64,000 bases of DNA, taken from NCBI GenBank assembly GCA_934045075.1, contig OW203738.1:2232001-2296000 (forward strand). The letters run 5' to 3'. Source of the DNA: Yponomeuta sedellus. Lineage: Eukaryota > Arthropoda > Insecta > Lepidoptera > Yponomeutidae. The translations under genes were made by a program, and so were the position numbers. This document shows, in pieces, positions 31,346 through 42,999 of the stretch (positions are counted from its first letter, which is position 1; every line of letters begins with the position of its first letter). The notes under the pieces were generated by a model. That model searched no databases, was not told the DNA's origin, and saw only the letters and a list, made by a program, of their open reading frames with translations.

Positions 31346-31764
31346 TTATCTCTTCCAAACAAACAGTGTGTCTATAAATTTATAATGTCGTAAAATATTT
31401 TTTACTAATAAAACACACATTACTTACACATACTAACGTATATACGTTGTACAGAAAAGATACACAAAAAAATTCATAAAAATTCGTCAATTCGTTTCGG
31501 AGGAGTTCGATATCAAACACTGGCACGAGATTTTTATAATATATTAGATAATTACCTAGCTAGGCATAACATATTTTACCTGAAGTGACTTGCAAACACG
31601 AGAAGCAGTTGCTTTACCTGAAAATAAATTTGAATAAACTTATAAGTATCTTAAGATTTAGGAAATTCAAAGTAGTCTATATACGAGTATAAAGACTTTG
31701 TTTCTTACATATGTAAATGTTTGTACAATGTGTAAATATATGTATAATATATATTGTATTAACA

Positions 31765-32165
31765 AAGGGCAAGATAAGAAGTTCACTGGACCTGCGTGCG
31801 TACAGTCTGTTTATTCTTACTTGTCCAATTTAGTAAACAAAATTCTACCCTTAAACTGTGACTTTTTAGTCCAAAACTGCCATATTTCCATAAATGAAGT
31901 AACCTGGAACACTCTTTTAGATAACACGCTGCCAATTTTAAAAACATAGTTCATGGTAGTTCATGAATTTGCGAGAAAATTTCTAGTTTAGGTATCTAAT
32001 CTCAATTTTAAGGTTAGAATATTGTTTACTAAATTGGACAAATAAGAATAAATAGACTGTACATACACACACTAATGAATGTTGATGAAGCGAAAGAAGT
32101 TTGTCAGGATTGTGCAAGTGGGAATCCTTACGTCTTTGCTTACCTCTTCGGGAAACAGGCATAAG
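31765..32165 (+). pseudogene. LINE C-terminal fragment split by a MITE
   Basis: Encodes a diverged LMNVDEAKEVCQDC segment, the same coding end as at 35958-36094, 57989-58214 (minus) and 61828-61945. The first part (QDKKFTGPACV) is separated from the rest by the TA-flanked MITE at 31803-32059. Confidence 0.6.
31803..32059. mobile_element. 257-bp TA-flanked MITE, intact
   Basis: cagtctgtttattcttactt and its inverse, with TA at 31801-31802 and 32060-32061. Same family and size as the host of the family T insertion at 19826-20273. No coding capacity. Confidence 0.85.
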
Positions 32166-32185
32166 TTTAAGATATATATATATAT

Positions 32186-32395
32186 TGGCCTTTTTTGCAT
32201 CTACTTAATGAGATGATTTATACAACGTCCAGTGGTATCTTCACTCACACTAGATGGGTGAAGGGACCACTCCGACGCTGTAGTGCCTGGGACATAGTTT
32301 TATAGATGGTGTAGGCTTGCCCAGCACCTATACCATCCTGACAGCTTAGTCGGCCTAGCCCACAGGAAAGACTAATAAGACTACTAAGTTTAAGA
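32186..32395 (+). repeat. Repeat V
   Basis: Contains ttggccttttttgcatctac, cactcacactagatgggtg and gtaggcttgcccagcacc. Good copy of the family. Confidence 0.65.
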
Positions 32396-32559
32396 TAAGA
32401 TAATGCAAAAATACATTGAAACATTTGGGTGAAATTAACATTAAAACACAAAACATTTGCATCAAGGCAAATGCAACATTATGCAAAATGACAACTTATA
32501 CATAACAACAACTACATAACACTTGCCTAGAAAAGCACTACATAATTAGCAATATTAAG

Positions 32560-32880
32560 ATAGATAGGTAGATAGAAATAGATAGAGAACACTTTATCTA
32601 TAATATAAAAATGAATCGCTGAATGTGTTGGTAAGCGCAAACCTCGAGAGCAGCTGAACCGATTTCGCTAATTCTTTTTTTAGAATAAACCTTGAAGTAC
32701 GAGGATGGTTCTTACGGAGGGAAAAAAAAAATTAAAGAATCGAATGTTAGGCGGTACGAAGTTCGCTGGGTCAGCTAGTTGTACATAAAAATGAAAATTA
32801 CACAGATATTTCTTAACCTAAGAGTGCAAACGGCGGCCTTATCACAAAAAGCGATCTCTTTCAGACAGAAGATGAGTATT
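32560..32880 (-). mobile_element. LINE 3' end split by Helitron-like insert
   Basis: Minus-strand LINE tail: agatag repeats and aacacttta on the left, ttgtacataaaaatg and ggcggccttatcac on the right. The uninterrupted arrangement is seen at 28740-28785 (acactttattgtac). Confidence 0.65.
32597..32778 (+). mobile_element. Helitron-like non-autonomous element
   Basis: Starts TCTATAATATAAAAATGAAT and ends GGGTCAGCTAG. It sits between A and T of a LINE tail whose unoccupied form (ctttattgtac) shows no duplication. 5' TC, 3' CTAG and A/T insertion match Helitron rules. I did not see a convincing 3' hairpin. Confidence 0.6.
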
Positions 32881-32899
32881 TCGCCCTCAAAATCACTTG

Positions 32900-34200
32900 T
32901 AAATCGTTAGCACTAATTTATGTCTTATCGAATTATTAAAAAGCGTGAAGAAAAAAAAGGAAGCAAGTGTCAAAAGTTCACAGATTATATGCAATCTGAA
33001 AATTGATCCGTCTACAGAATCAGTAAATTGGCGTTCACTTTTTTTTTTGTAAGCAGTAATCTATAAAACTTCTTAACGATTCGCGATACTTATTCATAGT
33101 TATATATACATGGTTTATCTAGTACCTAAGTAATCGCGATTAGACTCGTTCAATATATAACTAACTAATCTATGAATACAAAATAAAAAATAGTACATAA
33201 TTTGTAACTCAATGTCGAGGGACCGATTCTATGATCTTTGATTATTTTGGTAAATTTGGTTTCCCAGAATTAATACAGGAAAATCTTGTGAAAATGAAAA
33301 TGGCGGTACGAATTTTACTGGGTTTTGGCCGGCCTAGAAAAAACAACTTTAAAGCATACTTTCAACTTTTAATGTGTAATACTTTGTATTCTTAACAGTA
33401 GTAGTTACTACTCAGTTAACTGCAGTTTATCAATCAATAGTTTAACTGAAAGAAGAATATTGGTGAGACCGACCCAAACTCAAACAAACCCAAAGGTAAA
33501 CAAATACGGCCTTTCAACGCTTCGAAAGTGTTTTTAATAAATATAAATTGAAAGATGTTATTTCTAGGCAGAACTCTTTGAGAGATTTACGTTTTCAAGA
33601 GTGAAAGCTAAAACAGGACTGTCTTTTTTATCCAAACACGCTTGTAACACTTCTCAAAGATAGTGTAAATATTCTGTGGTAAAGAGAAACATGTTATTTA
33701 AACTGCCTGTGAGACGTGTTTTAGAGTTATGTTTTTGTAAATAAAACCGTTGCTTTATGCATCAAATTATTGTGCAAAAATACCTTCAAGTATGGGCTCT
33801 ACATTAGAGAACTTGCGTCTAACTTGGATTGGACTGACACTTCTTTTGTGATATACCTACAAGACATATTATAAGACTTAAGAAAAAAGTCATAAAATAT
33901 TTTTGCAGTGTTTGACAAGATCACAAAAAAACCGAAAGGGGGGAAGGGGGTGGTACGTATAACTACTGCGTACAACATAAATTACCTCTAAAAGTTATTT
34001 ATTTATGTCTAGATAGATAGATAGATAACAGTACACAGATAAAAATATAATTAATTACAATACAACAAATTACTTTCGGCCTGATCTGTGCATTGCTAAT
34101 AAGCAGGCACGCGCAAAAAGATCGCATTCATACTAAAATATAGAAAAAGTACCTTTAAAGAAACCTGAACCTAAATATAAAATAAGATTATAACTTAAAA
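32900..34200. other. Long AT-rich stretch, nothing recognised
   Basis: Includes a (GATA) run at about 34010-34030 and an A-rich segment near 33900. No coding signal. Confidence 0.35.
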
Positions 34201-34205
34201 ATTTG

Positions 34206-34344
34206 TGATACAAGCGGCGGCAGCCCAGAGCGTGGAACAATGGAGCCGGATGGGAAAGACCCAGGATCGATTCCCAGAGCGGGCATGTACCAATGATATT
34301 ATTTTCTAAGTAACTTTCATTTGTGAAGTTATAAATAGTAGCAA
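34206..34344 (+). mobile_element. tRNA-headed SINE (shared-body group)
   Basis: The head has box B-like ggatcgattccc. The body is gcatgtaccaatgat...tttctaagtaac and tttgtgaagttataa, matching the other members. Confidence 0.6.
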
Positions 34345-34346
34345 TC

Positions 34347-34690
34347 GATATCAACCCTTGTATGTCCCCACTGCAGGGGCACGGGTCTCTTCCTCCATCA
34401 CAGGAAGATTAGGCCATACTCCACCACGGGGGCCAAGTCCGGGTTGGTGGAGGATTGTAAAATAGTGCCGTCACTGTCTTACGATCCTTCACTAGCCCGG
34501 ACTTACTGTCAGAAGTTATCAAGCCGCCCATTAGCTGCCTTGCGAAGCACGGAAGCCCTCAGAAAAAATGCACTAGCGGTAGTCAACGGATGGTCGCCCA
34601 TCCTGCACCTGACCGCGCTTCTTGTTGCTTAACCCTAGTGATTGATTCCAATCACTCGGTTCCATTGTACTACGAGCACTCTATCAAGGG
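34347..34690 (-). mobile_element. 5S-derived SINE with internal rearrangement
   Basis: Minus-strand copy starting gatatcaacccttgtatgtc. A segment near 34470-34500 is inverted (actgtcttacgatcc) and part of the middle is missing. Confidence 0.75.
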
Positions 34691-34699
34691 TGTTTGATG

Positions 34700-35020
34700 C
34701 TCTCCATTATTGCCTTCCGTACCTATTTAAAAGAATTATTTTTACCGACGAGATTTTTCTGGTATCCCGTATCGCCGCTGTGTCGAATAAAAAGCGCCCG
34801 AGCGTGATATTATCGCAAGTTTTGTCTTGAATAAGTGGTATACCTTCCGACCCTTAACTCTTATCCCTTAAGTTAATAGCCTATTTCTCAAGGACCACCG
34901 TAAGTGGATTGGATAGTGCTATTAACGTTAGAAACGTCTTAGATAAACGCTGACGCTATTATAGCATAGCAACGCTATCGTGATAGCGTCAGCGTGTTAT
35001 TGGAGACAACTCAAAGGTTT
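34700..35020. other. Unassigned; contains a hairpin
   Basis: cgctgacgctat at about 34948 is inverted as atagcgtcagcg near 34985-34996. Nothing else recognised. Confidence 0.35.
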
Positions 35021-35098
35021 ATTTTTTTAAATTGAAATTGAAAGCGTTTATTACCATTAATCAGTTATACAACCTTGCACTTAAGATTATTATCCTTA

Positions 35099-35266
35099 TC
35101 TATAGTATAAAAATGAATCGCTGAATGTGTTGGTAAGCGCAAATCTCGAGAGCAGCTGAACCGATTTCGCCAATTCTTTTTTTAGAACATTCCTTGAAGT
35201 ACGAGGATGGTTCTGTAAGAACTCTCTTATTTTGTTGGGCGGTACGAAGTTTGCTGGGTCAGCTAG
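35099..35266 (+). mobile_element. Helitron-like non-autonomous element
   Basis: Preceded by A and followed by T; begins TCTATAGTATAAAAATGAAT and ends GGGTCAGCTAG. Slightly shorter than the copy at 32597. Confidence 0.6.
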
Positions 35267-35333
35267 TTAATAATAAAATTAAATTGACAAAAAACAGGTA
35301 AAGGTAAAATCAAGTAAAGCCAATACAGTGGTA

Positions 35334-35635
35334 ATGGTGACAAAACTCAGCGTGAGGGGTGGTTTGAGTCTCTAAAATGTATAGTTGTTTAATAGAGTCA
35401 TATTAATCCGATAATGGTCGTTTTATTCACACTATCGGTAGTCTAGTTACCAATCGGATTGCAATGGTATAACCCGTGCTATCTTCTTCGCGAGAGGTGC
35501 CTATTTAATTTGCGCGGGTTAGACCTGGAATGACATTGTACTGCTATTGGTCTGTAGACTTCCAAATTGAGGCAAATATCAACCATTGTCGTGTTTATAA
35601 TGTTTATAAAAAAACTATGTAAGTATTAGACTCTA
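35334..35635 (+). repeat. Repeat W, copy 1
   Basis: Matches 41446-41835 throughout: tattcacactatcggtagtc, cttcttcgcgagag, tgtactgctattg. Copy 2 has an extra insert at about 41557-41640. Class unknown. Confidence 0.65.
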
Positions 35636-35957
35636 GAGTTTGTACGTTTGCACAGCGCTGGTTTTCAGTTTTCCTCCAGCGCAGGATTGAGCAAATATTT
35701 GTAAAAATGTAATAAACGAGCATTAATGCGTATAAAAACAGTTTTAATTATGTCTACTGCTCGTGTTAATCTTAGAAAATACTATAGAAACATTTGTTAT
35801 CACACGTTTTTTCAGTTACTCTCCTTACATTCCTCTGATTTATTTATTCCGGGACCATGATTAAATGGTACATTAAACAGAAAACTAAGTAATAAACCAA
35901 CCAAACAAACCAAGTAATAATTAATAATTTAAAGAATTTTTAAGAATTTGCATTTGA

Positions 35958-36094
35958 TTTAGCAAAAAAGAAGATAAAAAGTACCCGGAACCGGCGTGCG
36001 TGCATGCAACGACCTATGAACGTTGATGAAGCGAAGGTGATCTGTCAGGATCGTGGCAGGTGGCAGTTCCTGGTCTCTGCCTATACAGGCGTGA
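35958..36094 (+). pseudogene. LINE C-terminal fragment
   Basis: Reads KKKIKSTRNRRACMQRPMNV then DEAKVICQDRGRWQFLVSAY, followed by a TATG-rich tail. Same coding end as the 57989-58214 fragment, whose minus strand preserves the upstream GRPKRTYIDQIGGG segment. Clade not resolved. Confidence 0.65.
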
Positions 36095-36233
36095 AGTGTA
36101 TGTATGTATGTGTGTTGCATAAGAATTCATTCATAATTTTGATAAATTTAAGGATTGATTTCGACATAATTTTTCGAGTTTGGTTCACTGGGATGTATTG
36201 AAAAAGTAGAAACTACACTAGCTTTTAAAAACA

Positions 36234-36705
36234 ACTGGTCAAGTGCGAAGCGGACAATGCATCAAGGGTTCTTCCGTCTCGCAGTTTCGTTCGAGCTTTT
36301 CCTGATCTCCAAAGACTTTTTTTTAGGAATAATTTAGAAATGTGTGATTTTCACATTGTTTCCCTTTATTTGTTAACACAATACATACACAACAAAGTTA
36401 ACACAATATTACTTGCCAAATTTCATAGTTCTGGGTTTATGGGTAGCCCCTGTGAAATTTGATTCCATTGAGTGTCGAAATATACGTTTTTTTTTTGCGA
36501 AATGAACGACTGTTATACTGCCTTTATTTAGAAGTTTGATTTTTTCACAACTTTGAAAGACTAGACCTGATTATACGGTATTCATTCAATTCGACAACTC
36601 CACGCGTTTCCAAGATAAAGGGTCTTGATAAGCAGACAAACGGAAACATCCCATAAGGGTTCCGTTTTCCCTTTTTTAGGGAACCCTAAAAGGTAAAAAA
36701 GAAAA
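36234..36705 (+). repeat. Lepidopteran-type repeat (tggtcaagtgcgaagcgg...gggaaccctaaaa)
   Basis: Begins tggtcaagtgcgaagcgga and agggttcttccg; ends aagggttccgttttccc and ttagggaaccctaaaa. I recognise this layout as a common repeat of moth and butterfly genomes. Its class is uncertain. Confidence 0.5.
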
Positions 36706-36729
36706 AGTTCCCTCTTTTATTATAACAAA

Positions 36730-37055
36730 TCAATCAGTACCCAAACAATAGAAAGACGAACATGAAATCGGTATTAAATGGCCGAAATATTAACCTATTT
36801 TTAGACCACAGTCTTTGATTTTTCTGTAACGGTTTAGCCGAACAAAACGGTGAATAATAACTCGTAGGTAAGCTTATTATCGATGAACGAAGGCCTCCTA
36901 ATCTATATATCATTCGCTTGTACTCGTATTATACAGATGGACAGACAATATGATTGATAAGGGTGTTACGGCGTGCGTGTGGAGGGTTTAGTGAAGGAAT
37001 GTTTGGCTGATTCGGGATTAGGGACGGATATAAAAGTGATCTAAATAATAGTTGG
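36730..37055. other. Unassigned
   Basis: Nothing recognised. Confidence 0.3.
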
Positions 37056-37059
37056 CGAA

Positions 37060-37195
37060 GGAAAAGCTTCTGACAGTAAGGACCGCCACTGTCTTACAAT
37101 CCTCCACCAACCCGGACTTGGCCCCCGTGGTGGAGTAAGGCCTAACCTTCCTGCGATGGAGGAAGAGACCCGCGCCTCAGCAGTTGAAAAGAAAA
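37060..37195 (+). mobile_element. 5S-derived SINE 3' fragment
   Basis: aagcttctgacagtaagga through ggacttggcccccgtggtgg to cgcctcagcagttg. Confidence 0.75.
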
Positions 37196-37299
37196 GAAAA
37201 GCGATTGAAATTCCCAATCCACGGTGGACACGCATGCTAATTAAGCCCATACTTTTTTTTAAGTAGGACAGGTTACACTTGACTCAAGTCAATGCTTCG

Positions 37300-37475
37300 A
37301 AAAATTTTGGTCTTTGTACCTACGTAATGAGATGATTACAGCGTCCAGTGGTATCTTCACTCAAACTAGGAGGGCAAATGGACCACTCAGACGCTATAGT
37401 GCCTGGTACACTGTTTTTTAGATAACATAGTCTTGCCCAGAACTTACACCATCCTGACAGCTTAGTTGGCCTAGG
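37300..37475 (+). repeat. Repeat V
   Basis: tacagcgtccagtggtatc ... cttgcccagaacttacacca. It follows a short piece of the aagtaggacaggttacac repeat (37255-37280). Confidence 0.6.
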
Positions 37476-38190
37476 ACGCCTACCTCTTTAATAAACTTTC
37501 TCCTGAATTTGTTATATCAGATACCCACGGCATGGCAATAAACCGCATTTAAGGAAAAAAGTATAGGCAGCCTAAATCGAAATTATTTGAATCCCAACCT
37601 CAGCAAGCCAAAGTTCTCAAAATTACGTATTTTCTCGAAAAAAAGATTAAAAATTTACAACGCCCATTCCTTCCAAATCTAGTAACAGTAGAGTCTAGAC
37701 TACTACATTATTTATAGATCTGGAGCAAAAACGGGTCCCTAAAATAGTTTTCCAGCAACAAAAAGTTAGTACAAAGGTCCCTGGTATTATTCTCTGCCTC
37801 AATGTAAGTTGTCAACTTTACCGTGCCCGGACTGTTATAAATATTCCGCTCCATTAAAAAATGTTCACGGGCGCATGTGCCCAGGGAATTCACGCGAATT
37901 CCTCGAAGATTCCTTGGGGTGACCGAGTCGTCAGAGGAATTCGTACGTGACAGTGGTCCACAGAGTTTGGTCAAAGGGAAGTTTTAAACAAAGGCAGGCT
38001 GGAAAGAGGAAAAAGGCTCAGGGAAACATTTAAAAGCCGTGACAGGCTCGGTTGTCAAGAAACGCGCAATCACCTTTCAATATTGGAACTAAATCACAGA
38101 TTAAAAAGGAGGGCGTTTGAAACGTCATTAAAAACGAAAAACAGCACCACAAGTTACCAATAGATGGTGCTGACGTCATATAATATATCA
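37476..38190. other. Unassigned
   Basis: Open frame 37708-37974 (minus, 88 codons) has no recognisable domain. This could be unique genomic sequence; I cannot assign it. Confidence 0.3.
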
Positions 38191-38192
38191 AA

Positions 38193-38597
38193 ATGAGGGA
38201 TTTTTCTGACAGCTATTTAAAAAAAAAAAATAGTTGTAACAGCTACGATGAGATGGCACTGAATCGCAAGGGTTTACCTTTTTTTGTTTGTTATTGCTTG
38301 CCACAGGTAAAAACTTTATTGCTGTTTTTCGATTTCATCGACTGGAAGGAATCTAATCTGTGATCAACTGATCAACGTCAACTGATCAACCATGATTTTA
38401 GCACGAAAATCAATTAACAAAAGTGCAAGAGCAAAAAAAAAGAGGGAGGAAATTCCACGTGATCTGTGGACTGTGGACCACAGAATAAACTGGAAAGTGG
38501 CTTATCCTATTAAAAAACAAAAGCCCTTACTTGAAAACGCCATCTACTGACAAATTAGGAACTCCTTTTCTTAGCTGTCAGAAAAATCCCTCATTGA
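38193..38597. mobile_element. TIR element of about 405 bp
   Basis: aatgagggatttttctgaca at the left is inverted at 38571-38597 (tgtcagaaaaatccctcatt). No coding capacity. The target duplication is unclear. Confidence 0.65.
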
Positions 38598-38599
38598 CA

Positions 38600-39670
38600 T
38601 CACATCACTGTACCTTCTCTGTGGTTTCTGCCACGTTACGTTTCTGAAGTCTGTGCTTATTCCTTGTCCCTTATGGTCAACCCAGTCATATGGTATTGCT
38701 CAAATGCAATGTAATTTACGTACTTCGTCTTCAGGAACACGGTGAGTGAAAGAAAGAAGGAAGAAGAAAGAAAAATATGTTTATTTGACGACAAAATACT
38801 CAAAAAACACAAAATCACGCAACAACAATCAGCAGAAAACACAAACGGGTGACGGTGGAAATACAAGTAGTTAACAGTTAACACAAAGACAAACTTACAG
38901 AAATCTAATTATCTGATAAAATATCGGGAAGTTTTAGTGACATAGTTAACATAGAGTGCCTATGTTTTTACAAAAATGCACAATACGTGGCCTAGCCACG
39001 AGCATCCACGAGTAAAGACACAATTCACGTACGTTTGTAATGAACAAAGTAAAAATACTTCAAAACTTTCAAACTACAATAGTTTCGAAATATAGTAATA
39101 TAAACTTTGTTCAGGAGATCCGATCAGCACCGTATTCGGGAACGCAATGGCTCCCCGCCACTAGTGTGCGACGTGAGGCCACTTTCAAACCCCACTCGAT
39201 TTCCCTTTTATTTTTTAAAACTACCTCCAATATTTTTAGTATGTTTTTGCTTGTCAATTTAATGTGTACATACCCACAATCAATAATTATTCAATGACAT
39301 GGTGGCTGATGCAACCATCATTATGAATTAACCTACTTTATTCGATAACACTTACGTATAAAATTATATATATCATGCAAAATCATGACAATAGTTTAGC
39401 TTAGATCACAGACTACAAAGAGATATTTAGGTTATCACAAAAAATGATCTGTGCGTACAACATAAAACGTATGATGCGTGACATTTGTTCTCCTTGGAGC
39501 GCCATCTAGTTTTTTTTAATGCAACCAACTCACAGCTGTCATTGAAAAGCCCTCATTTCAATAAGGTCCGATTGAAAAGGTAGGCTGATTCTAAGGCCTG
39601 AACTAAATCTTTCGTAAGCAGTACCTACCTACATAGTCTTTTTTTATCTTTTTTATTTATGAAGGGTTCG
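38600..39670. other. Unassigned AT-rich
   Basis: A gctgtcattgaaaagccct block at about 39535-39555 weakly resembles the TIR of the preceding element. Nothing else recognised. Confidence 0.3.
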
Positions 39671-39673
39671 GTA

Positions 39674-39785
39674 GAGTGCGACAAACTTATCTGACCCGGC
39701 GACAGCGTCACTTTTCTCATAATAAACTTGACGTTTCCATACAAAATTTGACACCTCCACCCGGTCAGATAACTTTGTAGCACTA
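39674..39785. mobile_element. 112-bp TA-flanked MITE
   Basis: gagtgcgacaaacttatctg and its inverse (agataactttgtagcacta), with TA on both sides. Confidence 0.65.
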
Positions 39786-39886
39786 TACACTTGGTGATGC
39801 GTCACCCTCGCTGTATCCATTACTTTCTTACGGAATAAAGCAAAAAAACAAATTTTACGCTTTACAGCAAAAAAACAAAATTTTCT

Positions 39887-40222
39887 GGATATCCGTGCCA
39901 GCGCTCTTTCCAACTGAGCTAATCGGCGACTCACTCAATTGTCCTTAGCACGGGTTAGTGCATTAAAAAGAATAATATCATGTGGGTACAGCGACATCAT
40001 TCCTATGTAAAATCTAACTGCAAAGTAGGTACTCGGGGCTGCAAGAGATGCAAATTACTTCAGCCAGATGTCGCTGCCTGTACGTAATACAGAGAATATT
40101 GTAAAGAGGTTCGAAATTGCACTGATGCCGGTGAGTCGCCCATTATTTCAGTCGGAATGAGCGCTGGCACGGATATCCAGAGGTAGCGGGTTTGAATCCC
40201 GGCATGGAATTTTTACCCTCTA
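39887..40222. mobile_element. Family T foldback
   Basis: A short minus-strand piece (39887-39938) is joined to a plus-strand unit with spacer, tRNA-like region and truncated 3' end (39939-40222). Confidence 0.8.
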
Positions 40223-40229
40223 AGCCTTT

Positions 40230-40510
40230 TCAACCTTGACACAGCCGGCTGAAAGTTAAACGGGCCGCACTGTAACTAAAAAGCTCTGTCTCGTTTTGCG
40301 GACAGAATGTTTACACAGTGCGGAGTTATAAAATTAAACGCGCGAGCCAAATATTTACGTTTGCGCGGTTGCTGGTTCTTCTGCTAACACAATCTAATGA
40401 ACTGTGGAAATGTAGTTGGTGTGGGCACAGATAATTGCCCCTGCAGCCGACTTAAACTAGAAACAACCGGTTTTTACCTGACTGCGAAATAAATAAATAA
40501 CTTCTACATA
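40230..40510. other. Unassigned
   Basis: Includes gggccgcactgtaact and tttacacagtgcgg, a loose inverted pair. No family recognised. Confidence 0.3.
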
Positions 40511-40516
40511 CGATAC

Positions 40517-40550
40517 GATATCAACCCTTGTATGTCCCCACTGCTGGGAA
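40517..40550 (-). mobile_element. 5S-derived SINE, extreme 3' end only
   Basis: gatatcaacccttgtatgtc and cccactgctggg. A ~34-bp stub. Confidence 0.65.
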
Positions 40551-40611
40551 ACGGAAGAAACCTATCCATAATACATGCCTCGTTTATAACGTTTAGTACT
40601 TAATATTATGG

Positions 40612-41060
<449 letters not shown>

Positions 41061-41089
41061 TGAAGAAGTACTTAATATAGCACTATTTC

Positions 41090-41250
41090 AGTCTATGGAC
41101 ATCTCAGTGCAAAGCACAGGCCTTCTCTCAGCGAAAAGACGTGTGCTACGGGCTTAACCACGCGTGCCCACTGAGTCATTTGTACACCTCACACACTCAG
41201 GTTTCTTCGCAAAGGTTTCCTTCGCCGTTAGCAAGTGATTAAATATAATT
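41090..41250 (-). mobile_element. SINE (shared-body group), 3' part
   Basis: acgcgtgcccactgagtcat, cactcaggtttcttcgc and ttccttcgccgttagcaagt, minus-strand body order. Confidence 0.55.
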
Positions 41251-41445
41251 GAATAAATCTCGAAAAGTCGCGAGATTTCCTTAGCGGATATTGTTTACGT
41301 AACAAAGACCTAAGCTCTCCGTGTTCCCCTGGGATCCAGCGTGGTTTTTTGAAGACCTCCCTCCCTCTTTGAGAAGCACGTTAGGTTAGACTTGTTCTAG
41401 AGAGGAGATCGCTAATCGGCAAAGTAGCGTAGTACGCCCTGTGAC

Positions 41446-41835
41446 TAGGGGGGCGAGTCTCTAAAATACATAGTAGTTCAATAGAGTCATATTAGCCCGG
41501 TATTGGTCGTGTTATTCACACTATCGGTAGTCTGGTAACCAATCGCATTGCAATTTTTTTTGTAATGGTTTTGTGTATGTGTTTTTTTGTTTTGAGTATT
41601 GTCTCAAATAAATACATTTCCTTTTTTCTTTCTTTCAATGGTGTAACCCGTGCTACATAACTCAGCGCCTCGCGCGATTCGATCTTCTTCGCGAGAGATG
41701 CCCGTTTATTGTGCGCGGGTTATACCCCTGGAATAAAATTGTACTGCTATTGCTTTGTAGACTACCAAATTGAAGCAAATAACAACAACTGTCGCGCTTA
41801 TATCATTCTATTAAAAAATAAACTATTAGACTCAA
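41446..41835 (+). repeat. Repeat W, copy 2, with a LINE-tail-like insert
   Basis: As 35334-35635. The extra 41557-41640 segment ends in caaataaatacatttcctt and T/C-rich sequence, flanked by caat-like repeats. Confidence 0.6.
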
Positions 41836-41972
41836 GGGCCAGGTGCAGCGACGATATTCGCAAAGAGGTGGGCGGTGACCGGAAGAGGAGAGCCGAAGAT
41901 CGAGCTCAATGGCGTGTCTTGGGAGAATCCTGTGTCCAGCAGCAGACTGAAACCGGCTGATTGTGATGATAT
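41832..41972 (+). pseudogene. RTE LINE C-terminal fragment
   Basis: Reads RARCSDDIRKEVGGDRKRRA and EDRAQWRVLGESCVQQQTET, then a stop and a GAT-rich tail. About 45 codons of RTE C-terminus. Confidence 0.75.
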
Positions 41973-42005
41973 TATGTATTTACAAACCGAGTAACGCTTT
42001 ATTAG

Positions 42006-42136
42006 GTACGTTGTAATGCCCAGCGTGGGGATTATGGGCATTACCCCCTATGATAGCACTACGTGGCACTCTTTAGGGGATTGCTATGTCCAGCAGTAGA
42101 CTAGTATAGCCTGACGACGACGACGATGTACGTTGT
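42006..42136 (+). mobile_element. tRNA/RTE SINE 3' part with 9-bp TSD
   Basis: aatgcccagcgtggggatta through gctatgtccagcagtagac and a (GAC)n tail; gtacgttgt lies at 42006-42014 and 42128-42136. Confidence 0.8.
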
Positions 42137-42287
42137 TACATAAGTTTGAATTCTGAAGTAGTATAACCTATTCTGTTAATATGTGGAAGCCTATTATTGG
42201 CTTTGAAATGGTTACTGCACTGCTTTAAGCTTTTACTGTTATTTAAGCAAATTAACTTAAAATTAAAACAATAATATAAACAATATT

Positions 42288-42406
42288 TTAAAAAACCTAT
42301 TTAGAGGCTAAAAATTCCACCCATGCCGGGACTCGAACCCGTGACCTCTGGCTAATCGTGCCAGCGCTCTCCCAACTGAGCTAATGGGCGACTCACCGGC
42401 ATCAGA
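42288..42406 (-). mobile_element. Family T monomer
   Basis: Minus-strand tRNA-like unit with box B ggttcgagtccc and the aacctatttagaggc end. Confidence 0.8.
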
Positions 42407-42454
42407 AATAAACGCATCAATAATTATAAATCCTTATTGATAGCCACATACATA

Positions 42455-42665
42455 GTATTCGCCTTTTTGCATCTACTTAATGAGATGATTTATACAGCGT
42501 CCAGTGGTATCTTCACTCACACTAGATGGGTAAAGGGCGCTCAAAGACCACTCCGGCGCTATAGTGTCTGGGACATGGTTTAATAGATGGTGTAGGCTTG
42601 CCCAGCACCTATATACCATCCTGACAGCATAGTCGGCCTGGCCCACAGGAAAGACTAGTCAATAC
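42455..42665 (+). repeat. Repeat V
   Basis: Full-looking copy continuing into gtcaatacgtgcggagtcaa, shared with 44790-44825. Confidence 0.65.
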
Positions 42666-42674
42666 GTGCGGAGT

Positions 42675-42862
42675 CAACCAAGCCACGGGTTTCCTCACGA
42701 TGTTTTCCTTCACCGTTAGCGTGTGGTATTGCGACTACAACTTCGCAAATGTACGTAACTTTGAAATTAAACAAAGTCATTGGTACATGCCCGCACTCGG
42801 GATCGAACCTGGGGCTCTCGCTTGCCAGTCCATGGTTCTACCCACTGAGCTACCACCGCACT
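42675..42862 (-). mobile_element. tRNA-headed SINE (shared-body group)
   Basis: Minus-strand head: gcggtggtagctcagtggg, with box B ggttcgatccc. Body: catgtaccaatgactttg, ggaaaacatcgtgaggaaac. The best head of this subgroup. Confidence 0.75.
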
Positions 42863-42999
42863 TACAAACAGCCACATACAAACAGCTCAAATATAGACAA
42901 AGTAGGAGTGAACAGATGGCTGACAAGGAACTAAGTTGGTGAGTCTTCTGACTCCCAAGCTAGAATAATCTGTATCTGTAATCTGGAAGCCAGAGATCC

